Origin: Allomeiothermus silvanus DSM 9946
GTDB lineage: Bacteria > Deinococcota > Deinococci > Deinococcales > Thermaceae
NCBI RefSeq assembly: GCF_000092125.1
Contig: NC_014212.1
Coordinates: 764,001 to 828,000, forward strand
Length of the DNA stretch: 64,000 bases
Reading direction: 5' to 3'
A model generated the notes under the pieces. It was not told the origin of the DNA. It worked only from the letters and a program-made list of their open reading frames with translations, and did no database searches. A program made the translations under genes and the position numbers. How positions within the stretch are numbered: the stretch's first letter is position 1; the number at the start of each line of letters is the position of its first letter. Of the stretch, positions 41,912 through 56,549 are shown piece after piece.

Positions 41912-43390
41912 TCACCGCCTGCGGTAACGCAACACCCAGTACTCTAGCAGCGTCACCAACCCGTACAGCGCGATGCCCAGCGCCACGTTGACCCCTACCG
42001 CAGCGAAGGCGCTCGCGTAGCGGAAGGAAAGCCGCTCGGTGTTGGCAAAAGCGCCCAAGCCCTCACCTTGGAAGGTGAAGTCGGCGACCACCGCGCCGAT
42101 CAGGGCTAGCGAAACCGTAAGGCGCAATCCCCCCAGCACCACCGGTAAAGCGCCGGGCACCTCGAGCTTGGTAAACACCCCCCAGGGGCTTGCCCCGATG
42201 GTCTGAAACACCTCGCGGTAGATCCGGTCTACCTCCCGCACCCCGACCATGGTCGAGACCATCACCGGGAAAATCGAGATGAGGGTAGTGGTGATGAGCT
42301 TGGCCTCGAGGCTAAAGCCAAACCAGATCACCAACAGAGGGGCCACGATCACCGTGGGGATGGCCTGTAGCGCCACGATAAACGGGGACAAAAGCCGCTC
42401 GACGGTCCTGCTGCGCCCCATCAGGTAGCCGATAGGGGTGCCGACTAATAGCGCACACAGCACCCCCAGTGCCGCGACCTCCAGCGTGGCCAGCGCGCCA
42501 TGGGCCAGCTGAGGGGCATTTTGCACCGCAGCCTGCCACACCGCCCAGGGCGAGGGGAAGAACAGGGGGATTCGGGCCGAAAGCCAGGTCCAACTCAAGA
42601 GCAAGAGCCCAGCCAAGCCCAGCACCCCAAACACTTCCCAAGGAGGGCGCAGAGGCTGGGGTGGGGGTTCTACCAGCGTCGAGTCGGCGATGCCCAGCCG
42701 TTCGCGCAGCAGGGCCTCGAGACCATCGGTGAAGGCGGTAAGACGTCCCTCGCCGGAGGTATCTAGCACGGTGTCGATTCGCCCGTCTTTGAGCACCACC
42801 ACCCGGTCGGCTAGGTACACCGCCTCGCGGATGGAGTGGGTGACGAAAACGATGGTCTTGCCGGTGCGGGCGTGCAGGCTTTTCAGCTCGAGGTTGAAGC
42901 GCTCGCGTACCAAGGCGTCGAGGGCCGCGAAAGGCTCGTCCATCAGCAACACCTCGGCGTCTTGGGCCAGGGCACGGGCGATCGCCACGCGGGCCTTCAT
43001 TCCGCCCGAGAGCTGGTGGGGATACAGGTGCTTCACCTTGCGCATCCCCAGGTAGGTTTCGACCTTACCCCGCCCGGTGAGTTCAATAGGAAGGCGTATA
43101 TTCCCTTCAACCGTACGCCAGGGCAAAAGGCGGTAGTCTTGGAAGACCATCGCTGGCTGTCCCACGACGCTAACCGATCCCTGGGCTTTTTGTAACCCGG
43201 CAATCACCCGCAATAAGGTGCTCTTACCTCCGCCCGAGGGCCCGATGATAGCGATGAACTCACCTTTCTTGACCTCGAGGTCTACCCCCTTGAGCACCTC
43301 ATGCTCGTCAAAACGCACCCTAACCCCCTCTAGCCGAATGGCGCTGTCGCGGGTGGGAACTTGCGCCGGGGGGTGGGAAGGCTCGATCAC
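41912..43390 (-). CDS. Fused ABC ATPase-permease (NitT/TauT/THI type importer)
   Basis: One 492-residue polypeptide with an SsuB-like ATPase followed by an SsuC-like permease. Walker A is GPSGGGKS (50-57), signature [15 protein letters not shown], Walker B VLLMDEPFAALD and switch FVTHSIREAV. After a linker of about 30 residues near 235-265 come about six membrane helices with the cytoplasmic EAA-type loop FQTIGASPWGVFTKLEVPGALP. The two parts are normally separate genes. A GTG start is used. It is the nearest membrane component for the THI5-like protein behind the FMN riboswitch, so flavin uptake is likely, but no riboswitch of its own is seen. Confidence 0.88.
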   Translation of the reverse strand: MIEPSHPPAQVPTRDSAIRLEGVRVRFDEHEVLKGVDLEVKKGEFIAIIGPSGGGKSTLLRVIAGLQKAQGSVSVVGQPAMVFQDYRLLPWRTVEGNIRLPIELTGRGKVETYLGMRKVKHLYPHQLSGGMKARVAIARALAQDAEVLLMDEPFAALDALVRERFNLELKSLHARTGKTIVFVTHSIREAVYLADRVVVLKDGRIDTVLDTSGEGRLTAFTDGLEALLRERLGIADSTLVEPPPQPLRPPWEVFGVLGLAGLLLLSWTWLSARIPLFFPSPWAVWQAAVQNAPQLAHGALATLEVAALGVLCALLVGTPIGYLMGRSRTVERLLSPFIVALQAIPTVIVAPLLVIWFGFSLEAKLITTTLISIFPVMVSTMVGVREVDRIYREVFQTIGASPWGVFTKLEVPGALPVVLGGLRLTVSLALIGAVVADFTFQGEGLGAFANTERLSFRYASAFAAVGVNVALGIALYGLVTLLEYWVLRYRRR

Positions 43391-43458
43391 ACCACTACCT
43401 TACTGCAAGGGGTAAGCCCAGATTTTGGGGACAAGTCACGAAACATCCCATCTTGGGG

Positions 43459-44700
43459 CTAAAACCGGAAGCTGCGCAACCACAACCGCACCCTCGAGCC
43501 TTGCCCGCTGCTGAAATCGGCCCGTCCGTGATGGGCCGCCACCACTGCCCGCACCACCCGCAGACCCAGGCCTTCTGAGGCGTTTGCCGAGAAGCCAGGG
43601 CCGGTGTCGGCTACCTCGAGATAAGCCTGGCCGTCCTCTTGTCCGCTGCGCAAGGTAACCTTGCCCGATGCCGTGTAGCGTAGAGCGTTGGCGACTAGGT
43701 TGTTGAGCGCTTGCTCCAAGAGCCGGGGGTCAGCGTAGGTGGGGGCTGGGCCCGCCTCGAGGTCCAGTTCGAGCTTGCGCTCGAGCGCAAGCGGCTGGAA
43801 ACGGTCAAAGGCCTCCGAGACCAAGTCGGCTAGATCCAGGGGCTGTCCGCGTACCTCGCCCGCCTCGGCGCGGGAGAGGGCCAGCAGGTTCTGGGCTAGG
43901 GTCTCGAGCCGCAGCGCCTCGCGGTGCAGCCGGGAAAGCTGCTCGGCCTCGAGCTGCCCTTTGATGCGGGCCGCTTCCAGGCTGGCTCTAAAGGCCGAGA
44001 GCGGGGTGCGCAGCTCGTGTGCGGCGTAGGCCAGAAAGCGCTGTTCCCGCTCGCGTTGTGTCTTCAGGTCATCCAGTAACCCAGCAAAGGCCTTGGCCAG
44101 GGTGGCGGCCTCGTCCTTACCCTGAATAGCCGGAACCTCGCTGCCACTTTCGAAGCCCTTAGCGGCTTGGGTCAGGCGCTCGAGCGGACGCACCGCCAGC
44201 CCCACCGCAGCAAAGGCCAGCCCCCCCGAGAATAGAGCCAAGAGCAGCACCAGCGGAACCGCCACCTCCACATAGCGGGTGAGGGTTTCGCGCAAGGGCA
44301 GCAGGGGTTGGCCCACTTGCACGGTGAGGTTTTGTTGGCTGAGGGTATAGACCCGCCAGCCCTGGGCTTCGGATATACCGCTTCGGCCCAGTTGGGAAGC
44401 GTCTAGGGGTTGGTCGAGCTGTACCGCACCCCCCTCCCAAATCTTCTGCTGGCCTCGGTATAGTTGCGCCGAACTCAGCCCACTCTCCTGGAGGAGTTCG
44501 TTTTCAATCTCCGAGGGGATTTGGTTTTTCGGGTTGGCCAGCCCCTTTTGTAGGATCAACTCAGCTTGCAGCTTGAGTTCTTGGTCGAGGTCGGCCAGTC
44601 GGCTACGCTCGAGCACCTCGTAGGTGATCGAGAGTCCCAGCCCGAGTCCCAACAGGGTGAGCCCAAAGGCGATGAGGGCCAATCGGATGCGGAGGGTCAT
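43459..44700 (-). CDS. Two-component sensor histidine kinase
   Basis: A 413-residue membrane kinase: first helix near residues 8-28, a periplasmic sensor region of about 115 residues, a second helix (VPLVLLLALFSGGLAFAAVGLAV), a HAMP-like linker, the HisKA box with phospho-accepting His in FLAYAAHELRTPLSAFRAS, and the ATPase with N-box NNLVANALRYT, DTGPGF (G1) and EGLGLRVVRAVVAAH (G2). It is downstream of its OmpR-type partner but separated by 112 bp that include a tandem repeat. The signal is unknown; the sensor region has no recognised domain. Confidence 0.92.
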   Translation of the reverse strand: MTLRIRLALIAFGLTLLGLGLGLSITYEVLERSRLADLDQELKLQAELILQKGLANPKNQIPSEIENELLQESGLSSAQLYRGQQKIWEGGAVQLDQPLDASQLGRSGISEAQGWRVYTLSQQNLTVQVGQPLLPLRETLTRYVEVAVPLVLLLALFSGGLAFAAVGLAVRPLERLTQAAKGFESGSEVPAIQGKDEAATLAKAFAGLLDDLKTQREREQRFLAYAAHELRTPLSAFRASLEAARIKGQLEAEQLSRLHREALRLETLAQNLLALSRAEAGEVRGQPLDLADLVSEAFDRFQPLALERKLELDLEAGPAPTYADPRLLEQALNNLVANALRYTASGKVTLRSGQEDGQAYLEVADTGPGFSANASEGLGLRVVRAVVAAHHGRADFSSGQGSRVRLWLRSFRF

Positions 44701-44762
44701 ATATGTCGAACGTCAAAAAAGGTCGGCGGCGTGTAGCTCAGGGTTCGACATACTCCCATCAT

Positions 44763-44816
44763 GCCACCCGGCTGTCGCCGCGAAACTACGCCACCCGGCT
44801 GTCGCCGCGAAACTAC
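44763..44816 (+). repeat. Tandem 27-bp repeat at the response-regulator stop codon
   Basis: Two perfect head-to-tail copies of a 27-bp unit (44763-44789 and 44790-44816; each begins GCCACCCGGCTGTCGCCGCG). The stop codon of the response-regulator gene (44813-44815) lies in the second copy. The tail of each unit, GCGAAACTACGCCACC, matches the complement of part of the dispersed repeat at 45961-45995. Confidence 0.8.
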
Positions 44817-45472
44817 GCCTCTGCGAACCGATACCCCAGCCCCCGCACGGTCTCGATGACGTTATCATAGAGTTTTTTGCGCAGATTTTTGACGTACACA
44901 TCGATAAGGTTGGAATCGGACTCGAAACCCGGACCCCAGACCCGCTCCAGCACCTCTTCGCGGGTGAAGATGCGCCCTGGGTTGATCACGAATAGCTCGA
45001 GTACTTGGTACTCCTTGGCGGTGAGCCGGACCATCTGCCCCCGATAACGCACCTCGCGCTTCTCCAGAGCCACCTCGAGCGGCCCCGCCTGCACTACCCT
45101 AGGCCGCACCTCGCCGCGCCGAGCTAAGGCCCGCAGGCGGGCCACCAATTCAGCCAAAGCGAAGGGTTTGGCCAGATAATCATCGCCCACCTCGAGGCCC
45201 CGTACCCGGTCTGGGAGGGATTCGCGGGCGGTGAGAAACAAGATAGGTTGGTGAAACCCTGCCTCACGCAACTCCTTGGCCAACTCAAACCCAGCCTCCT
45301 CACCCTCCGGGAGCATCACGTCCAACACGATGAGGTCCACCGGGTCCCGCCACAAGGCTTCCCAAGCGGCCTCCGCCGAGGTTGCCAAGCGTGGCTTGAA
45401 CCCCTGGGCGGCCAGGCTTTCCAGCAGGGTTTGACTCAAACTGGGATCGTCTTCTACCAGCAACACGCACAT
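44813..45472 (-). CDS. OmpR-family response regulator
   Basis: A 219-residue regulator with a receiver domain (acidic pocket Glu7-Asp8-Asp9, phospho-acceptor Asp51 in LIVLDVMLP, Thr81, Lys102 in YLAKPF) and a C-terminal winged-helix DNA-binding domain (MVRLTAKEYQVLELFVINPG, FESDSNLIDVYVKNLRKKL). A TAAGGAGGA ribosome site precedes the ATG. Its partner kinase is encoded just downstream. The Lys/His-rich secreted peptide gene lies upstream on the same strand beyond a hairpin and could be in its regulon. Confidence 0.93.
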   Translation of the reverse strand: MCVLLVEDDPSLSQTLLESLAAQGFKPRLATSAEAAWEALWRDPVDLIVLDVMLPEGEEAGFELAKELREAGFHQPILFLTARESLPDRVRGLEVGDDYLAKPFALAELVARLRALARRGEVRPRVVQAGPLEVALEKREVRYRGQMVRLTAKEYQVLELFVINPGRIFTREEVLERVWGPGFESDSNLIDVYVKNLRKKLYDNVIETVRGLGYRFAEA

Positions 45473-45510
45473 TCCTCCTTATAACTTACCAGTGCTTTTT
45501 GAGGGCGATT

Positions 45511-45536
45511 GACCCCGGCCTGGGGGAGCCGGGGTC
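45511..45536 (-). terminator. Hairpin between the Lys/His-rich peptide gene and the response regulator
   Basis: GACCCCGGC and GCCGGGGTC form a perfect 9-bp stem around an 8-nt loop, 30 bp after the small gene's stop codon. The stem is very GC-rich, but there is no T-run on the minus strand. Confidence 0.5.
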
Positions 45537-45566
45537 TGCAAGAGGAGAGAGATGGGGAGGTAAGGA

Positions 45567-45806
45567 TCAGGGTTTTTTTACCGGCTTGACCATCTTGTGG
45601 GTGCTGGCTTTTTTAGTGACGTGCTTGGCGTGGCGCAGAACCTTCCGCTTCACCGTGTGGTGTTTGTGGTGTTTCGCCTTCTTGAGACCCTTCTTGACTA
45701 CATGGGTCACAGCGGGCTTGCTCTGCATGGAGCCCTTGCTGGGGGCGGGAGCGGCGGCGAAGGCCAGGGGGAGAGCTGCTAAGACGAGCCAGAGTGCTTT
45801 TTTCAT
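45567..45806 (-). CDS. Small secreted Lys/His-rich protein
   Basis: A 79-residue protein with a clear signal peptide (KKALWLVLAALPLAFAAAPA). The mature part of about 58 residues is strongly basic (KKGLKKAKHHKHHTVKRKV) with no acidic residue and ends VKPVKKP. A GGAGG ribosome site precedes the ATG. Such a peptide could bind metal through its histidines, or nucleic acid, lipid A or polyanions on the cell surface. It is upstream of a two-component system on the same strand. No known family is recognised. Confidence 0.7.
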   Translation of the reverse strand: MKKALWLVLAALPLAFAAAPAPSKGSMQSKPAVTHVVKKGLKKAKHHKHHTVKRKVLRHAKHVTKKASTHKMVKPVKKP

Positions 45807-45904
45807 CTACTACCTCCGAGGGTAAAAGTAGTAGAAGGCGGTGAATCCGACATGAAGTGCGACCCGTGGGTTGCTGAACTCGAGCCTAGGATAGTACCAG
45901 ATTC

Positions 45905-45938
45905 GGTTAGTTCGGCGCCGGATGGCGGCGAACTAACC
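45905..45938. other. Long imperfect hairpin
   Basis: GGTTAGTTCG (45905-45914) pairs with CGAACTAACC (45929-45938). After a single G-G mismatch, CGCC (45916-45919) pairs with GGCG (45924-45927) around a GGAT loop. It may be a terminator, an element end or a structured RNA. Confidence 0.6.
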
Positions 45939-45960
45939 CGACCGAAGTTATCCGCGTAGC

Positions 45961-45995
45961 GGTGGCGTAGTTTCGCCGAGCGAAGCGAGGGGTGG
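45961..45995 (+). repeat. 35-bp dispersed repeat, copy B
   Basis: Matches the copy at 1922-1956 at 32 of 35 positions; the core is GCCGAGCGAAGCGAGGGG. It lies in the repeat-rich spacer upstream of rpoB. Confidence 0.6.
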
Positions 45996-46041
45996 GCGAT
46001 ACCGCCCCTTGGAAGGGATACGCTTTCTTCGCCGACCGTCA

Positions 46042-46119
46042 GTGAAGGGCCATCGGCCCCCGGCTAGCGCCGGTACTCAAGTGAAGGGCCATCGGCCCCC
46101 GGCTAGCGCCGGTACTCAA
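46042..46119 (+). repeat. Tandem 39-bp repeat
   Basis: Two perfect copies of a 39-bp unit (46042-46080, 46081-46119). Each begins GTGAAGGGCCATCGGCCC and contains the self-complementary CCGGCTAGCGCCGG, so each can fold into small hairpins. Confidence 0.85.
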
Positions 46120-46136
46120 GGGAGGGGTGTGCTCTA

Positions 46137-46194
46137 GGATTCAAAAAGATAGCCTCTGGGGGCCTTTGGTTTGGATGATTATCTTTTTGAATCC
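46137..46194. repeat. 58-bp palindromic element, MITE-like or regulatory
   Basis: GGATTCAAAAAGATA (46137-46151) and TATCTTTTTGAATCC (46180-46194) are perfect 15-bp inverted repeats separated by 28 bp. A perfect TATAAT follows 2 bp later (46197-46202). It could be a terminator of upstream transcription, an operator over a promoter, or the remains of a small mobile element. Confidence 0.65.
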
Positions 46195-46371
46195 GATATA
46201 ATACCCGTGAGCCGCGAAGTTTAGCCGCTAGGGTTCGCCATCTGGCGGATTGGGGTAGGGGAAGCTCTTGCCGCCAGTCCGCTCGAGCCGGTGCGGAGTG
46301 CCGGGGTGTCTGGATTCGCGGGTCTTCAGGGGAGCAAATGAGCATTTCCACACCAAAGTGCCCAGGGGAAA

Positions 46372-46380
46372 TGTGCTAGA
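46372..46380 (+). promoter_or_regulatory. Extended -10 promoter, candidate for rpoBC
   Basis: TGCTAGACT combines a TG extension with a -10 box (TAGACT, 46375-46380). No strong -35 is seen 17 bp upstream. Start of transcription near 46387 would give an rpoB leader of about 220 nt. Confidence 0.4.
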
Positions 46381-46608
46381 CTCGGGTTTAATTAAGGAAT
46401 TGGAGCCTGGTGCTCTTTGCAGCACGAAAAGGGTGTGGTACTCTACGCTTTGTGCCTTTTCGGTGTATCCGTGAGGCCAACGTAAGAACCAGCACCGACG
46501 GGGGGTAGCCCTCGCCGGAGAACCCTGTTCAGCTTACGTCCCAACCAGACGTCCCCTAGCGGGACGAGGAAGACCTTGGCGCCATAAGCGTGAAGGCAAG
46601 GAGTGTGC

Positions 46609-49986
<3,378 letters not shown>

Positions 49987-49997
49987 ACGGGGGACGC

Positions 49998-54581
<4,584 letters not shown>

Positions 54582-54596
54582 GCTTTGAAAGCCGGG

Positions 54597-54630
54597 AAAA
54601 GGGCCTCGAGCACGTGCTCGAGGCCCTTTT
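54597..54630. terminator. Intrinsic terminator of rpoBC (bidirectional)
   Basis: A perfect 34-nt palindrome centred at 54613/54614: AAAAGGGCCTCGAGCAC followed by its complement ending CCCTTTT. The GC-rich stem with T4 at the end on either strand fits a rho-independent terminator in both directions. Confidence 0.85.
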
Positions 54631-54678
54631 GCTAGGCGATCCAGCCGGGCCTGGATGGGCCACAAGGCTAAAAGCCGA

Positions 54679-54684
54679 TACAAT
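54679..54684 (+). promoter_or_regulatory. Candidate -10 box for the class II aldolase gene
   Basis: TACAAT, one mismatch from the -10 consensus, lies about 40 bp before the chosen start codon and just after the rpoBC terminator. No clear -35 box is visible. Confidence 0.35.
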
Positions 54685-54724
54685 GGTTTTGCCTTCGGCT
54701 TTGGGCGGTTGGCCTTGGGCGAAT

Positions 54725-55315
54725 ATGCAAGCCAGACTTTTCCTCACCTTTCAGCAAGTCGGGGCTGACCTCTTCGCGGCCCGGATGGCCTCGGCCACTT
54801 CGGGCAACTACTCGGTGCGCACCCCGGATGGCCTTCTGATCACCCGCAGCGGGGCGCAAAAGGCCCACCTCACCGCCGAGGATCTGGTGCAACTCCCCCT
54901 CGAGCCCGACCCGGAGAAAGACCAGGGGGCCTCGGTGGAGAGGATCATCCACCGGGCCATTTACCGCCAGACCGATGCCCAGGCAGTGGTACACGCCCAC
55001 CCGCGCTTTGCTATCGTGCTTTCTTACCACCTTGAGCGGATCGTGCCGATTGACCTCGAGGGCCGCTCGTATCTCCCCGAGGTACCGGTGGTGTCCCCCC
55101 CCACCGCTTCGGCTACCGAGGAAGCTGCCCAAGCCGTGGCCGATGCCCTCAAAACCCACCCGGCTTGCGTAGTGCGGGGTCACGGGGCCTTCGTCAAAGC
55201 CACCCAGGAGACTCCAGAGCGGTCCTTGCTCAAGGCGTACTCGCTGATGACCAGCCTAGAGGAGGCTTGCGAGATTCTCTACTACTACCACCTGTGGAAC
55301 CGGGGTAGAGGATGA
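54725..55315 (+). CDS. Class II aldolase/adducin-family protein
   Basis: A 196-residue zinc-dependent aldolase-fold protein related to L-fuculose-phosphate and ribulose-phosphate aldolases. Visible features are SGNYSVRTPDGLLITRSGAQK (phosphate-binding loop), the zinc ligands VVHAHPRF and the third His in VVRGHGAFVKA. The catalytic Glu is less clear. The ATG at 54725 begins at the family's N-terminus; the upstream frame overlaps the terminator and promoter. It overlaps the next gene by 4 nt. Its substrate could be a sugar phosphate or methylthioribulose phosphate. Confidence 0.82.
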   Translation: MQARLFLTFQQVGADLFAARMASATSGNYSVRTPDGLLITRSGAQKAHLTAEDLVQLPLEPDPEKDQGASVERIIHRAIYRQTDAQAVVHAHPRFAIVLSYHLERIVPIDLEGRSYLPEVPVVSPPTASATEEAAQAVADALKTHPACVVRGHGAFVKATQETPERSLLKAYSLMTSLEEACEILYYYHLWNRGRG

Positions 55316-55566
55316 GGGTTTTGTTCGTCGAGGGGAAAGACCTGCAAGCCCTACGGGCCATGGCCCGGAGATTCCCCCATCCCTATCGGCTCTTATACCG
55401 CCCGGAGCAGGGGCTGTATTTGCTCGAGGTATGGGCTGTCGGCGGCGAGATGGAAAGGGCGGCAGCGGACCTTGAAGGCTTTCGCTCCTGGAGTTTCGAA
55501 CTGCTCGAGACGTGTGTTTCGCTGCGCGACATCAACGAGGAAGGCTCCCAACACCCCACCCCCTGA
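55312..55566 (+). CDS. Small hypothetical protein with repeat-encoded C-terminus
   Basis: An 84-residue protein of unrecognised family, about 60 residues of which form a probable small alpha/beta domain (MRVLFVEGKDLQALRAMARR, then YLLEVWAVGGEMERAAADLE). It overlaps the aldolase-like gene by 4 nt (ATGA), so it is translationally coupled. The last ~20 residues are encoded by a 36-bp repeat (55505-55540) that also encodes the end of LipA, giving ETCVSLRDI in both proteins. Confidence 0.65.
   Translation: MRVLFVEGKDLQALRAMARRFPHPYRLLYRPEQGLYLLEVWAVGGEMERAAADLEGFRSWSFELLETCVSLRDINEEGSQHPTP
55505..55540 (+). repeat. 36-bp coding repeat, copy 1
   Basis: Starts TCGAGACGTGTGTTTCGCTG and continues GCGACATCAACGAGG. 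It is identical to 61842-61877 at 35 of 36 positions and lies in the same reading phase in both genes, encoding ETCVSLRDI. Confidence 0.85.
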
Positions 55567-55584
55567 ACCCGCTACCCTATTTGT

Positions 55585-56448
55585 ATGCGTGAAGAAATCG
55601 GCTACATCCAAGTCGGCGATGTCGAACTTTACCTTGAGGACGTCGGGCCAGAGGACGCGCCGGCGATTGCCTTCGTCCATGGCGGTCCGGGCGGCTCCTC
55701 CTACACCTTCCGCGAGGGTGTAGGCGAGGACTTGGAGGACTACCGGGTGCTGTACTTCGACCAGCGCGGCTCGGGTCGCAGCCCCGCACTGCCGCCCGAG
55801 CCCCAGCTTTTCACTATTGACGCCTTGGCCCTAGACCTCGAGGCCCTGCGTCGCAAGCTGGGTATTGCCGAGTGGACCTTGTTGTCGCACGGTTTCGGCG
55901 CGGTCGCGGCACTCGAGTACACCCGCAAATACCCCCAGCACGTAGACGGCCTGATCCTGGTGGCTCCCTGGGTCAACTACCCGGAACTGGCCCGCCGCTT
56001 GTTCCAGATGGCGCTGGCCCTGCGCGGCCTGCCGGACGCGGAGGCCCCCGCAGACCCCATGCTGGCCCTGCGGGAGGCTTTTCGCGAGGTCGAGCCCAAG
56101 GCGGTCTTTGACGCTTTGATGTTTCCTAGTGAACATTCCCGGCTCGAGTACGAGTGGTTGGCGGAAGGGTCGGGCATCCTGGGCAATGAGGGCCCGGGGC
56201 AGATGTTCGTCTACAATGGCTTGTGGAACCTGGACTACACCGCTTATCTGCTCGATTCGCCCATGGCCCCGGCGGTGATCGTGGGGGCCAAGGACGGCAC
56301 CAGTTACCCCGAGCAAGCCGAATGGGTCGCCGACCTAACCGGGGGGAGCCTGGAGGTGCTCGAGGGGGCGGGGCACTACCCCTGGATGGACGAGCCTGAG
56401 GCTTTCCGCGAAGCACTTTATCGGGCATTGGACAGCTGGGAACCCTGA
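55585..56448 (+). CDS. Proline-iminopeptidase-like alpha/beta hydrolase lacking the nucleophile Ser
   Basis: A 287-residue alpha/beta-hydrolase-fold protein whose N-terminal half matches prolyl aminopeptidases: oxyanion loop HGGPGGSS (residues 33-40) and FDQRGSGRSPALP. The nucleophile elbow, normally G-x-S-x-G, reads SHGFGA (residues 101-106), with Gly103 where the catalytic Ser should be. The acid (AKDGTSYP) and the His (GAGHYPWMDEP) are present. It is therefore either inactive, uses another residue, or has a binding role. The start follows 18 bp after the small upstream gene. Confidence 0.8.
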   Translation: MREEIGYIQVGDVELYLEDVGPEDAPAIAFVHGGPGGSSYTFREGVGEDLEDYRVLYFDQRGSGRSPALPPEPQLFTIDALALDLEALRRKLGIAEWTLLSHGFGAVAALEYTRKYPQHVDGLILVAPWVNYPELARRLFQMALALRGLPDAEAPADPMLALREAFREVEPKAVFDALMFPSEHSRLEYEWLAEGSGILGNEGPGQMFVYNGLWNLDYTAYLLDSPMAPAVIVGAKDGTSYPEQAEWVADLTGGSLEVLEGAGHYPWMDEPEAFREALYRALDSWEP

Positions 56449-56549
56449 AGCATAGGGTCGGAGATGGGTGCCCGCTCGAGCGACGCCGCTTTCCTCCTGA
56501 TGTATTTGCCGCCTACCTTTTCTCCTCGGTGGGGTCTTAAAATTAGTTG

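Larger units (their letters stand above)
45807..46608. other. 800-bp repeat-rich spacer and rpoB leader
   Basis: No convincing gene. From left to right it contains: a large hairpin (45905-45938), dispersed repeat copy B (45961-45995), a tandem 39-bp repeat (46042-46119), a 15-bp inverted repeat (46137-46194), TATAAT at 46197-46202, an extended -10 TGCTAGACT at 46372-46380 that may drive rpoBC, and an rpoB leader of about 220 nt with further pairing segments, including GACGTCCC-CTA-GCGGGAC-like bases near 46548-46564. Confidence 0.5.

Noticed and set aside
44720-44760. tRNA-like start (GTGTAGCTCAGGG followed by TTCGACA)
   Set aside because: No cloverleaf can be formed: the anticodon arm and acceptor pairing are missing and the tandem repeat follows immediately. 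No tRNA gene was recognised anywhere in the window.
44763-46119. CRISPR array
   Set aside because: The repeats at 44.8 and 46.0 kb are direct tandem duplications with no unique spacers of regular length, and no cas gene is in the window.
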